From assembly GCF_007859735.1 (NCBI RefSeq), contig NZ_SIHI01000014.1, forward strand, positions 1 to 64,000: 64,000 nucleotides of DNA, given 5' to 3'. A program made the position numbers and the translations under genes. Source of the stretch: Thalassoglobus neptunius (GTDB lineage Bacteria > Planctomycetota > Planctomycetia > Planctomycetales > Planctomycetaceae). Shown piece by piece: positions 25,457 to 34,360 of this stretch (its first letter is position 1; each line of letters opens with the position of its first letter). The notes under the pieces are model-generated. The model saw only the letters and a list, made by a program, of their open reading frames with translations, ran no database searches and was not told where the DNA came from.

Positions 25457-26947
25457 TCAAGCTTTCTGAGGAAGCTTTGCGACCATTCTCAAAGAAGTCG
25501 AAAGTTCTTCGAGTTGCAGCCATGGGCGTAGATGAGCCACGGCGTTGTAAGATCCTGGAGCACCAGGAATCTCTTCGACAACGATCTTGGCTTCGGCCAA
25601 TGGGTATTTGGCTTTCATTTCGCCAGAGGCGTTTTCATCATCAAGAACATAGTCTGCGATCCATTTCCGCAGAAAATCTTCCATGTCCTTGCGTTCCATG
25701 AAGGAACCGATTTTGTCCCGAGCAATGCACTTCAAGTAGTGAGCAATTCGAGACGAAGCCATGATGTAAGGCAGTCGAGCCGAAATCGCAGCATTGGCTG
25801 TCGCTTCCGGAGTGTTGTACTTCTTGGGACGTTGACACGTCTGTGCCCCAAAGAAGACCGAGTAGTCGGTGTTCTTGAAGTGGCAAAGAGAAAGAAAACC
25901 TTCTTTGCTCAACTCCGCTTCACGACGGTCGGTAATCCCGATTTCCGTTGGACACTGAGTATCGACGTCTCCGTCATCACTCATAAAGTTGTGAACCGGA
26001 AGTCCTTCGACTTTTCCGCCGTTCTCAACACCTCGAATGGCAGTACACCACTGAGTCTGAGCAAACGCGCGTGTCATGTTTGTTCCCATGACATACGCTG
26101 CGTTCATCCAGCAATAGTCTTCGTTCTCAGTTGCAACAGCTTCGCCGCTCGCATCGAGTTCGACTTCTTCGTACCCGAATTCATCGATCGGCTTGGTGTT
26201 GGCTCCATAAGGAAGACGAGCCAGGACGCGCGGCATGACGAGACTCACGAAACGGGAATCGTCCGAATCTCGGAACGAATTCCACTTCGTGTACTTCTTC
26301 GACATGAAGATCTTTTCGAGATCGCGAGGCTTGGAGAGTTCTGTCCATGACTCGAAGCCAAACAACTGCGGAGCCGCAGCCGAAACGAACGGACAGTGTG
26401 CTGCCGCTGCTGTTCCCGAGATTTTCTCAAGAAGATCAATGTCGTCCGGATGGTTCGTGAATTCGTAGTCCCCGATCAAGGCCCCGTAAGGCTCTCCACC
26501 AGGCATGCCGAATTCTTCTTCGTAGAGCTTTTTGAACAGTTGGCTCTGATCAAACTCAACGGCCTTGTCGAGATCTTTAAACAGTTCCCGCTTGGTCAAG
26601 TTGAGCATTCTCAGCTTCAACATTTTGCTCGTTTCCGAGTTCATCACGAGGTGATGAAGACCTCTCCACGAACCTTCAAGCTTTTGGAATTGTGGATTGT
26701 GCATCACCTCCGCAAGCTGTTTCGACATCGTCGCGTCGATTTGGTCAATCGCTTTGCGGATCTTCGCAATCGCACTCTTGCCGACGAGGTTTTCTCCTTG
26801 AGTCGCAATCTTCACGAGATTGCGAATCAAGTCTTGTCCTTCATCTTTTTGAACAGACGAAGGCATTGACGTCAGCATCTGGTCGAGAAGACTGCCCTCC
26901 GAAGTTGTTTCGGCCGCTGCTTGATCCTGTTGTTGTTCGGCGCTCAT
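25457..26947 (-). CDS. tssC: TssC (VipB/ImpD), T6SS contractile sheath large subunit
   Basis: The 496-residue protein is the canonical TssC. With TssB it polymerises into the contractile sheath that propels the Hcp tube. Typical patterns are MHNPQFQKLEGSWRGLHHL (about 83-101), EFDQSQLFKKLYEEEFGMPGG, IGDYEFTNHPDDIDLL, ARLPYG, and RIAHYLKCIARDKIGSF near residue 410. The start codon overlaps the tssB stop as ATGA, so the two subunits are translationally coupled. A strong hairpin with a T-run follows the stop codon. Confidence 0.95.
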   Translation of the reverse strand: MSAEQQQDQAAAETTSEGSLLDQMLTSMPSSVQKDEGQDLIRNLVKIATQGENLVGKSAIAKIRKAIDQIDATMSKQLAEVMHNPQFQKLEGSWRGLHHLVMNSETSKMLKLRMLNLTKRELFKDLDKAVEFDQSQLFKKLYEEEFGMPGGEPYGALIGDYEFTNHPDDIDLLEKISGTAAAAHCPFVSAAAPQLFGFESWTELSKPRDLEKIFMSKKYTKWNSFRDSDDSRFVSLVMPRVLARLPYGANTKPIDEFGYEEVELDASGEAVATENEDYCWMNAAYVMGTNMTRAFAQTQWCTAIRGVENGGKVEGLPVHNFMSDDGDVDTQCPTEIGITDRREAELSKEGFLSLCHFKNTDYSVFFGAQTCQRPKKYNTPEATANAAISARLPYIMASSRIAHYLKCIARDKIGSFMERKDMEDFLRKWIADYVLDDENASGEMKAKYPLAEAKIVVEEIPGAPGSYNAVAHLRPWLQLEELSTSLRMVAKLPQKA

Positions 26948-27477
26948 TCTTCACCCCCTTTGTCGCTGTCAGATGAATCCGAACCGATTTCGTCGGCAAT
27001 TTTTTGTAACTGCTCAGTATCGCTAAGAATTTTTTCGAGCGCCTGCTCGAGATCTTCTGATTGATCCATGGTGGTCAAAAGGTCTCGCAGCTTGTCACGT
27101 GAGTCGAGAAGTCCCTTCAAGGCCGGGATCTGCTCGACGATCTTTGCTGGATCAAAATCGTCCATTGAATTGAACTTCAACTGGACGGCCATTTCGGAGT
27201 CTTCTTCGCCTTCCACCATGGTGTTTTTGACGCGAATATTCAGCTCCGGTGAGATGTTCGCCATGATGTCGTTGAAGTTGTCTCTATCGATGGAGACAAA
27301 CTTTCGCTGACTCAGGCTCTTTGGCGGACTGGATGGATTTCCTGAGAAATCGCCCATCACACCCATCACGAACGGAAGTTCTTTCTTGACGATTGCGTCA
27401 CCAATCTCGACATCGTATGTGATGTGGACCCGCGGTTTCCGCACACGATCAAGCTTGTGCTGGATAGATTCTGGCAT
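26944..27477 (-). CDS. tssB: TssB (VipA/ImpC), T6SS contractile sheath small subunit
   Basis: From the ATG at 27475-27477 the protein has 177 residues, the usual size for TssB. The sequence starts MPESIQHKLDRVRKPRVHI, then the strand YDVEIGDA and the family motif ELPFVMGVMGDFSG (about 32-45). KSLSQRKFVSIDRDNF and MDDFDPAKIVEQIPAL follow. An earlier in-frame start would add 26 residues without homology, and GGGGGAA upstream of this ATG supports the choice. Overlaps tssC by four bases. Confidence 0.94.
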   Translation of the reverse strand: MPESIQHKLDRVRKPRVHITYDVEIGDAIVKKELPFVMGVMGDFSGNPSSPPKSLSQRKFVSIDRDNFNDIMANISPELNIRVKNTMVEGEEDSEMAVQLKFNSMDDFDPAKIVEQIPALKGLLDSRDKLRDLLTTMDQSEDLEQALEKILSDTEQLQKIADEIGSDSSDSDKGGEE

Positions 27478-27804
27478 CGACGCATTCCCCCGTTCTTCGG
27501 TGACTGAGTTTCTAAACTCACCAGTTTGTAAAAAGACAAGATTTGGAAGAGTCAAGCGGTCAAAGCCGCTCAGCGACCCTTCAACTGTGCGGCAAAACGA
27601 TTGCTGTTGTCAAGTTGAACGCACACTCATTGCCGAGGTGCGAATATGAAGACACGTCATTCGTCAAGGCATTCATTCTTAGTATGTCAATCACAGAACC
27701 GGTTGCTCAAAGACTCAATTGTGAGTCAGGTCGACCTCATCTGCTGCGATCATGGGGATTGGAATGGCCTCTGCGAACTCTTCGTTTAGTCTGTCACATT
27801 CCTT
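27478..27804. other. Non-coding gap between tssA and tssB
   Basis: The gap of about 330 bases between tssA and tssB holds no recognisable gene. It could carry a promoter for the sheath genes. I looked for a sigma-54 type pair (GG-N10-GC spacing) and saw none that was convincing. Confidence 0.35.
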
Positions 27805-28905
27805 CTAATACTCTTCTTCCGGAACAACGATTCCAACGTCGCGATACAGAGACCGGCGGACGTCAGAATCACTGATCAAATCTTCGTACAATTCCTGCGG
27901 AGTCATTTTTCCGCGTCGGATCACTTTGCGAATCTCTGACGGAAGCAGGCTTTGTGGTTCGTGCTGTTCAATCCAGCGAGCGACTTTCTCAAGTATGTCA
28001 AAGGCGTCGTTACGACTTTGAATCCCATCTCGTTTTGGCGGTGGAGCACCAGCTCCCGACTCGCCGGATGATTCTGCTTCGGATTGCTCTTCTGAATCAT
28101 CGACATCAACTGCATCAGAGAGTCTGTCTCCGGCCAGCTGCACCAGAACGTTTTCAGCTTCACGAATCGCTGATTCGAACTTGGACAAATTCGGAGCAAA
28201 CTCATCACCAGCTTGCTCACTGAACACGTCATTCAGCCGCTCAAGTTCCGCCTGACACTTCGCAAGATTGTTTCTGGTCTCGGTGAAGAACTCCGTCGGC
28301 GTTTCTGCGATCGCCTGACGAAACTGTTCGAGCGTCACCGCTCCGCGAGAGATTCGCACCTCACGTTCGGCCGGATCGAGTTGTTCGATCTGCTGAGCCT
28401 GAATGTATTGCCACATGACAAGATGACCGAACGAGCCATCGCTGGTCAAAGGCACTCTCATCAGAGGATATGCGATCACGTCCCCATTGAGTCTGGCAAT
28501 GGGAAGCAGCGTTGTCTCGATTCCGTCTTCGTCAGGAGTCGGAAGAAGTTCACCCCAGAAACGGGTGACAAGTTCGGTCGTTAATTCGATCGATTTGGCG
28601 AACCCTGCAAACCCATCAAGTCGGATGGCCGCCTCGATCATATAGGCAGCGATTTCGAGATCTTTGGCCTGGGTCCGGAGATATTCCTGGCCTTCATCCC
28701 AGACTTCACGCCAGAACGGAATCGAACTCGCGGACGATTCACCGTCCTGATCGCTCTGCGTTTCTTCCTGACGGGCGGAGTTTCTCGCATCTTTCACACG
28801 ACGAAAGATATTGTTGGGATCGTCATCGTCCCGTAAATCGACACCACCCGGCTGGTCTTCGCTGATCGGTTCAAGCAACAAGGGGAGATCAACGTCGGTT
28901 CCCAT
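27805..28905 (-). CDS. tssA: TssA-like T6SS assembly protein (ImpA N-terminal domain)
   Basis: This 366-residue protein has the ImpA_N domain (about residues 7-130). It begins with LLLEPISEDQPGGVDLRDDD, a typical TssA start, and contains FWREVWDEGQEYLRTQAKDLEIAAYMIEAAIRLDGFAGF. TssA proteins guide baseplate and sheath assembly. The middle is helical and acidic, and the C-terminal domain (about 285-366) with AFDILEKVARWIEQHEPQS resembles the short TssA class. It is the first gene of the main T6SS transcript. Confidence 0.9.
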   Translation of the reverse strand: MGTDVDLPLLLEPISEDQPGGVDLRDDDDPNNIFRRVKDARNSARQEETQSDQDGESSASSIPFWREVWDEGQEYLRTQAKDLEIAAYMIEAAIRLDGFAGFAKSIELTTELVTRFWGELLPTPDEDGIETTLLPIARLNGDVIAYPLMRVPLTSDGSFGHLVMWQYIQAQQIEQLDPAEREVRISRGAVTLEQFRQAIAETPTEFFTETRNNLAKCQAELERLNDVFSEQAGDEFAPNLSKFESAIREAENVLVQLAGDRLSDAVDVDDSEEQSEAESSGESGAGAPPPKRDGIQSRNDAFDILEKVARWIEQHEPQSLLPSEIRKVIRRGKMTPQELYEDLISDSDVRRSLYRDVGIVVPEEEY

Positions 28906-29213
28906 CGGCCCCTTTCTAATGTCTTCTCAATTGCCAAATGCATTCACCAATCTCTGCGGCGAAGTTGGTGAACCCGCACGATTCTTGCAAATGGATCCTG
29001 TGAAGCGTCGAGCACTTGACGCACCACGTTTGGTTAAAGTCGTATCAATTCGACTCAACTCTGCATCATCTTCCCAGAAATTTCTTTCCGCTCGCAAATT
29101 GCGTTCAAAAGATTTGCTCATGGAAATTGCGAAGTTCAGAGAAGAAAACGCAATTAAACTCTTTCCCTACTCTCTCGGGAGTCTAACGCCCGAAACACAG
29201 AGTTTCAAATATT
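28906..29213. other. Region upstream of tssA
   Basis: About 308 bases between the sigma factor gene and tssA. No gene was recognised. The promoter for the T6SS operon is expected here. I found no match to a FliA/WhiG-type TAAA-N15-GCCGATAA element, and the sigma factor's own recognition sequence in this organism is unknown. Confidence 0.4.
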
Positions 29214-29903
29214 TTACACGATTTGTGAATTCGTGAGTCGCAGCATTAACGTTTCGAGCGCCTGTTTATGAACGCGACTCGCCCACGCTTTGCTGATTCC
29301 AACTCGTTCTCCAGCTGCCTTAATGGTGAGTCCGTCGTAGTAGACTCCCTCCACAATTTCTCGCTGCTGGTCCGGCAACTCCTGAATTAATTCCCTCAAT
29401 TTCTCCAGAAGATCAAGTTGCTCAACCTGTCGTTCTCTCTCTTCATAGGAATTGTCAACAGCCTCGCCGCCGGGCCTGTCTTCGCTTCCCAGTTGAGAGA
29501 CGAGAAACACCGTTGCCAATGCATTGGTTGTTGAAGCGAACCACGAAAGATCTTCGCTGTTTGCTCCCCCAGAAGAACTTGTTGCGAGCACGTCATTGGC
29601 ACTCTGCTCATATCGGCCGCGATTAAAATCGGCTTTGCTGAACCATGACATTTTCCCGAGACCGTCCAGAATCGATCCCCGGATCCGGTAGTAGGCATAG
29701 GTCGAGAAGTTGACGCCGCGGCGAACATCAAAGTCTCGCGCTGCTTCAGAGAGACCAATTTGACCGAACCCGATCAAATCATCGAGATCAACATTCTTGG
29801 GGAGCCTTTGATGCAGCTTCCACGCAATCGACCGCACTAACCCCTGACAACTGTTGACGAGGTCTCGTGGAGATGGAACATCTGTTTTGCTTCGAGTCGT
29901 CAT
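29214..29903 (-). CDS. Sigma-70 factor of the FliA/WhiG/SigB type
   Basis: The 229-residue protein has sigma region 2 at about 13-80 (LVNSCQGLVRSIAWKL, DLDDLIGFGQIGL, NFSTYAYYRIRGSILDGL) and sigma region 4 at about 165-215 (LRELIQELPDQQREIVEGV, then the helix-turn-helix TIKAAGERVGISKAWASR). Region 3 is poorly conserved and region 1.1 is missing, as in FliA-type alternative factors. The gene starts four bases after a small gene and lies directly upstream of tssA in the same orientation. It is a good candidate for a regulator of the T6SS genes, but this is inferred from position. Confidence 0.88.
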   Translation of the reverse strand: MTTRSKTDVPSPRDLVNSCQGLVRSIAWKLHQRLPKNVDLDDLIGFGQIGLSEAARDFDVRRGVNFSTYAYYRIRGSILDGLGKMSWFSKADFNRGRYEQSANDVLATSSSGGANSEDLSWFASTTNALATVFLVSQLGSEDRPGGEAVDNSYEERERQVEQLDLLEKLRELIQELPDQQREIVEGVYYDGLTIKAAGERVGISKAWASRVHKQALETLMLRLTNSQIV

Positions 29904-29907
29904 TGCA

Positions 29908-30297
29908 CTATTGCCCTGTCAAATCCGACCAAATCTGTTCCAGCCGACGACGCGACACCGGGTCTTCGCAAAGAGTTTCGGCGACCCAGTCAACCAGCTT
30001 CTCTGACAATGGAGCCTCAAGCCCTTCGATCTTCGATGTCACCACTTCCACCATTTGGGCGGCCACTTCTTTGTCGAACGATCTGTTCTCCCCAAGACGA
30101 TTCCTCAGTTCCTGAAACTCTTGTCGAAGTTGATTGGTTTCTTCGGAACCCACATCTTGCGCGTCTGCGGAACTCAATATCTGCGATAGAAGATTGAGTT
30201 TGGGAAGCCGCTTGACGAAGTCATCGTTCCCGTCTCGATCAGTTGCTCGAAACGAGTTCGAATCCTGGTCGCCAGAGCTTGAATTGAATCCACTCAT
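29908..30297 (-). CDS. Hypothetical protein co-transcribed with the sigma factor
   Basis: From the ATG at 30295-30297 the protein has 129 residues. It is acidic and probably all helical after a disordered Ser/Asp-rich N-terminus. Recognisable pieces are LPKLNLLSQIL (about 32-42), a heptad-like stretch QLRQEFQELRNRL and VAAQMVEVVTSKIEGLE. There is no membrane segment. The start is supported by GGGGG six bases upstream; an ATG 10 codons earlier is less likely. It ends four bases before the sigma factor gene. It could be a partner or antagonist of that sigma factor, but I see no known anti-sigma motif. Confidence 0.65.
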   Translation of the reverse strand: MSGFNSSSGDQDSNSFRATDRDGNDDFVKRLPKLNLLSQILSSADAQDVGSEETNQLRQEFQELRNRLGENRSFDKEVAAQMVEVVTSKIEGLEAPLSEKLVDWVAETLCEDPVSRRRLEQIWSDLTGQ

Positions 30298-30631
30298 CGT
30301 GCCCCCACTAGTCACCAGTGCCATCACACCGCTGCCATCAACGTCTCGAATTAGACCAAGTTCAAGCTTTCACTGCACTCGCCTGAACCATTTTCTTTCG
30401 ATGAACACAGAGTTGATGATTGCGAATTCGCGAAGAATGTCTCAGAAGGACTCTTCGAACATGTTCTCATGAATGTGTGTCAACAGCCATCTCAAATCCA
30501 CACATCTGCTCGACTTCAAGAATACTTCACAATGAATGCTGTGGTGCAGAGGTTTCAAAAATCAGTTGTCATCTCCTGAGAGTGAGGCCGCCCCGGGAAA
30601 CCGAATGAGCAAAAAATGAAGCCAAAAAACA
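30298..30631. other. Region upstream of the small gene and sigma factor gene
   Basis: About 330 bases with no recognisable gene. It is expected to hold the promoter of the sigma factor transcript; none could be named. Confidence 0.35.
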
Positions 30632-30666
30632 AATGACCTTGCGACAGCATTTGTCGCAAGGTCATT
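30625..30666 (-). terminator. Perfect intrinsic terminator after the HEAT/YHS gene
   Basis: A perfect 15-bp stem (30632-30646 with 30652-30666) and a 5-base loop are followed on the minus strand by TGTTTTTTGG. It lies about 38 bases after the stop codon of the 30704-32056 gene and shields the sigma factor transcript from read-through. Confidence 0.85.
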
Positions 30667-30703
30667 CGTCAATGTCGCAGACACTTCAATCGTGACTCGA
30701 AAC

Positions 30704-32056
30704 TCACTCGTTCCCTGAAACCTGGACCACTCGATCCTGCTTCAAAGAGTAGCTCTCGGGTTGTGCATTGAATTCCTCGAGGTTTTCAATGGTCGAGAAC
30801 ATGTAGAAGCGACCACCGCAATCGACGAGGTAACGTCCGACTTTCACTTCGTGAGTTTTCACGAAATGAACAGGATCGCAACCGCCGAAGGCGACAGCAT
30901 ACTTCTCAGGATCTGCCTGAAACTTGTTCAGACATTCCTCATTGGCGAAGTGATAGATGCGGCCTTTGTAGACAGCTTCCTGTGACGGATCAGGAGTCAC
31001 TCGAACGCCGTCACGCCAGGAAACGATGCAGATCTTTTCCAGGTGGCTGATTGGCGATGGAGCAACGAGCTCAGCAGTTTTTTCAACAGCCGGAGCTGGA
31101 GTTTCTGTCAGTTCTGGCAGAGGTGGCAACTGTGCTTCCTGCGGAAGTTCTGGAACGTCTTCCATGTCGTCGTCCATCGGTGTCCGATCGATTGCAGGAA
31201 CCTCTTCGGCATCGACTTCTGGAACTTCTTCGAGTTCAGGAGCTGGGATATTTTCCGGATCGAGCGGTCGAACAGCTTCGGGATCAACCGTTGGCTCTTC
31301 TTCGACAGCCGGCATTGGGCTGACTTCGGTCGAGACATAATATGGTCGATAGTGACATTCGATTCCGCAAACGCTGATCGCTTCCACTGCCATTTCGCGA
31401 ACTCGTGTCGATGGCTCAACCGGGCAGCCTTTTTCGTCCATTTCGTACGCGGTCTTGGCGAGTGCGTTCAGAGTGTCTTCATCACAGCAGTTCTTGCAGC
31501 GACAATCTTCAGCGCGTGCTTCTTGCCGTTCACGATTTTTCATTTTGTGCTTCACAGTATCAACTGTGCTGGTGTAGAAACCGACGCAACTGGCCCAGAC
31601 ACCCTGGCTCTGCTGGCAGTCCTGGCAAGTGTTGTTGCGGCCGCGACCTGAGTTGCAACCGTTGCGCTCCAGCATGTCCCGCAATCCCTTCGCCGCAGCG
31701 AATCGAACGCGCTCAAACTGGTCTTCCTGCATCGCGACGATCAGCATTTCCTTCGCTTCTGGAAACTGGCTGCAATCGAGTGACGCAAGATAGTCAATCG
31801 CCTTGATTCTGTTCGGAACGTCCAGTTCCCGTGCACGAATCTTGGAAGCCAACCCTTTGGGAGTGGTTTCCTCTGCCATATGAAATGGCTCTTTCAGCAG
31901 ACGATCTTTCTCGAAACGACGAAGGAATTCCCCCCAGGGAGGTGCACCTTTGTCTTGTGCTTCGGAAATTGAAACGAAACCGGTCGTCAGACACATCAGG
32001 CACAGGAATACCTTGGCTGCCCGACTCGGTGTTCGCCGTGTGATTGTGGCGGACAT
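30704..32056 (-). CDS. Secreted HEAT-repeat protein with acidic Pro/Glu linker and two YHS-like domains
   Basis: The 450-residue protein has a signal peptide (about 1-33, ending SEAQ). HEAT-like helical repeats follow (about 78-125, FERVRFAAAKGLRDML), interrupted by a Cys-rich stretch (CNSGRGRNNTCQDC, CRCKNCC). A long Pro/Glu/Asp linker lies at about 235-335. The C-terminal part has two YHS-like units: IYHFANEECLNKFQADPEKY (about 367-386) and FYMFSTIENLEEFNAQPESY (about 418-437). YHS domains are small, often metal-associated. The architecture is common among planctomycete surface proteins of unknown function. GGAGGT eight bases before the ATG supports the start. Confidence 0.75.
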   Translation of the reverse strand: MSATITRRTPSRAAKVFLCLMCLTTGFVSISEAQDKGAPPWGEFLRRFEKDRLLKEPFHMAEETTPKGLASKIRARELDVPNRIKAIDYLASLDCSQFPEAKEMLIVAMQEDQFERVRFAAAKGLRDMLERNGCNSGRGRNNTCQDCQQSQGVWASCVGFYTSTVDTVKHKMKNRERQEARAEDCRCKNCCDEDTLNALAKTAYEMDEKGCPVEPSTRVREMAVEAISVCGIECHYRPYYVSTEVSPMPAVEEEPTVDPEAVRPLDPENIPAPELEEVPEVDAEEVPAIDRTPMDDDMEDVPELPQEAQLPPLPELTETPAPAVEKTAELVAPSPISHLEKICIVSWRDGVRVTPDPSQEAVYKGRIYHFANEECLNKFQADPEKYAVAFGGCDPVHFVKTHEVKVGRYLVDCGGRFYMFSTIENLEEFNAQPESYSLKQDRVVQVSGNE

Positions 32057-32608
32057 TGGTTAAGACCTCCGTGAGAAGAGTTGAGAAATCGATTCATTGT
32101 CTTCATTCGGAACGAGTTGTCTTCTCCGACAAGACCGCTTTGGTCGATGCAAGTGGTTCGACAGGAAACAACCGCGAAATTGCGCGTTGGTCCGAATAGG
32201 TAAACTCTGCGGAAGAAATTCACCGGCACATCCCGCCGAATGCTCAGCGAGTCTCCGTGATTTCCAGCGAGAAACGCCGCTTGCTCCGATCTCTCGATGC
32301 CTTTCTCCACGTCAAATGAGCCTTTAGCACGTCGCATCGTTTTGATACAGCCATGACTTTGGCAAGTCGGCAAAGACCGGAATCACGCGCTGTCCGAAGT
32401 TTAGAAAGAGTTCTGATTACGCAGTTCGAGCCTAAGAACAGTTCGGGAACAAAGAGCTTTCCAGCAGGGACTTTTCGAGACGTTTGTGATGCGAACGGTC
32501 ACACTCTTATGATGCGAACGAACCGCTCGCCGTTTTTCGGACCGCAAATTGTTCTCGGGCTGCAAACTGTCCCGGCAAGAGTCTTTCAACTCGAAGTTCA
32601 CCGACCTG
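32057..32608. other. Divergent intergenic region, HEAT/YHS and SGNH genes
   Basis: Some 550 bases with short overlapping frames on both strands but no protein motif. Promoters of both flanking genes should be here. I saw no clear hairpin or operator. Confidence 0.4.
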
Positions 32609-34360
32609 ATGACCAATCAAGAAACAGAAGTTACTCCGAAGACAAGACGCCCTCCGCGCTCGCGAAGGCGAATATGGATCTTCCGAACTCTTGCCATTGC
32701 CTTTCCGTTTTTACTGATTGGGCTTTCAGAAGCCATCTTGAGAACTGCCGGATACGGGACCGATCTTTCGCTCGTCATTCAGTTGACGAGTCTCGATCGA
32801 GAACTGCCCTGGCAAATCAATCCGCGGGCAGATCGCGTTTATGTGGGAATTGGCGATGTCATGGGCCCCCAGCCTCGTCGAATCGATATTCCTCCTCAAA
32901 AGGAAATCGATCGCGTGGTCGTAATCGGCGGCTCAACGGTCATCGGCTTCCCGTATGCACCGGAAGTCGCCTTTCCTAAGTACCTGCAAGTCCTTCTGAA
33001 TGACGTTTCCCCAGAACGTCCGGTGGAGGTCCTCAATCTCGGAATCACCTCGATCAACAGCTTTGCCGTCGCTGACCTCGTGCAGCAGTCACTGCAACTC
33101 AATCCGGACCTGATCATTCTCCATACAGGACACAACGAGTTCTACGGACCCGGTGGGCCAGCTTCGACAGCTCAGCAAATCCCCACTTCGTTCGCTCCAT
33201 CATTTTATCGTTGGCGACGAACTCGCCTCAGCCAGCTGCTGACATTGACCTCCAAGCAACAGGTTCAAGACGACCTCCTGTCCGTCTTGCCCTCGACATT
33301 TCAGATCCCGTTTGAAAGTGAGATGGTCTCACAAGCGACGGACAATCTGATTTCCAACCTCGATACAGCGATCACGACCGCATCGAACGCGGGGATTCCG
33401 GTTGTCCTCACAACTGTCGCCTGCAACTTGCGTGATCAGGGCCCACTCAATGCCTTCCTTCCGCACGACATCACAGAGATTGAGCAAAACGACTGGGCCA
33501 TCGCGATGCGAGACGCCGAAATCGCAATGCTCGACGACAACTACGAACTCAGTCGTGAGAAACTCAACAAAGCCATCGAAGTCTGCCCGGAACACGCAGC
33601 GTCTCATTACCGGCTTGCTCAATGCCTCGAACGCCTCAACGAACCGGACGCCGCATTGAAGGAATACGAACTCGCCCGAGACTATGATGGCTGCCGCTTT
33701 CGTGCTCCGAGCCCATTCACAAAGGCAATTCGAGACATCGCCGCTTCTCACCCATCAGTTCAATTCGTCGACGTGGTTGATGAACTGGATGCATACACAG
33801 AATTTCCAGCTCCGGGCTTTGACTTGTTTCTGGAACATGTTCACTACAACCAGCAAGGGCACGCTGCCCTCGCCCGTCTTCTTGCCCCAGTGGTTCAGAA
33901 CGCGCGGAAGCTGACATGGCCGACCGATCACGAAATCACCGACGATGAGTTGGTCACTCAGGTCGGACTGGTCACCGAGGACGAACTCGCAGCTCTTTCA
34001 TTCTCGATTCAAGTTCTTGAATCCCGCCCCTTTCAAAACACGCTTGACCATCAACAACATATCCAGTTCCTGGTCAACGAAATTCTCGGCAAACTCGATC
34101 AACTCTCCCCAAGTCGCCGGGAGTGCTTTGAGTCACTCAACACCGATGTCATGACAAATTCTCTGATCGAAAGCCTCGTTAAAGAACATTTGCGCCTCGG
34201 CAATCTCGAAGATGCCCATGAAATGGCGCAAATTCTTTTGAAGCGAAAACCGTGGAAAGCCGAATCCTATCAGTTGGCGGCACAGGTTGCTGAAGCACGT
34301 TCTGACACTCAGAACGGGAACGACTACGCAGACCGTGCGCGTGAACTTGCCGTTCACTAG
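32609..34360 (+). CDS. Membrane-anchored SGNH-hydrolase-like protein with TPRs
   Basis: From the ATG at 32609 the protein has 583 residues. An N-terminal membrane anchor (about 26-46, IFRTLAIAFPFLLIGLSEAIL) precedes an SGNH/GDSL-like domain. Block I reads VVVIGGSTVIG (about 105-115), with Ser in GGST. The Gly block is in LNLGITSINSFA, block III is HTGHNEFYG (about 172-180), and the final block is EHVHYN followed by QQGHA (about 410-420). TPR-like helices are inserted (about 310-360) between blocks III and V, and more follow at the C-terminus. Similar proteins act as esterases or O-acetyl-transfer enzymes on surface glycans. The substrate is unknown. The inserted TPR is a common planctomycete feature. 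Confidence 0.8.
   Translation: MTNQETEVTPKTRRPPRSRRRIWIFRTLAIAFPFLLIGLSEAILRTAGYGTDLSLVIQLTSLDRELPWQINPRADRVYVGIGDVMGPQPRRIDIPPQKEIDRVVVIGGSTVIGFPYAPEVAFPKYLQVLLNDVSPERPVEVLNLGITSINSFAVADLVQQSLQLNPDLIILHTGHNEFYGPGGPASTAQQIPTSFAPSFYRWRRTRLSQLLTLTSKQQVQDDLLSVLPSTFQIPFESEMVSQATDNLISNLDTAITTASNAGIPVVLTTVACNLRDQGPLNAFLPHDITEIEQNDWAIAMRDAEIAMLDDNYELSREKLNKAIEVCPEHAASHYRLAQCLERLNEPDAALKEYELARDYDGCRFRAPSPFTKAIRDIAASHPSVQFVDVVDELDAYTEFPAPGFDLFLEHVHYNQQGHAALARLLAPVVQNARKLTWPTDHEITDDELVTQVGLVTEDELAALSFSIQVLESRPFQNTLDHQQHIQFLVNEILGKLDQLSPSRRECFESLNTDVMTNSLIESLVKEHLRLGNLEDAHEMAQILLKRKPWKAESYQLAAQVAEARSDTQNGNDYADRARELAVH

Noticed and set aside
28906-29213. FliA/WhiG-type or sigma-54 promoter upstream of tssA
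   Set aside because: Reading both strands, no sequence fits TAAA-N15-GCCGATAA or the TGGCAC-N5-TTGC pattern closely enough.
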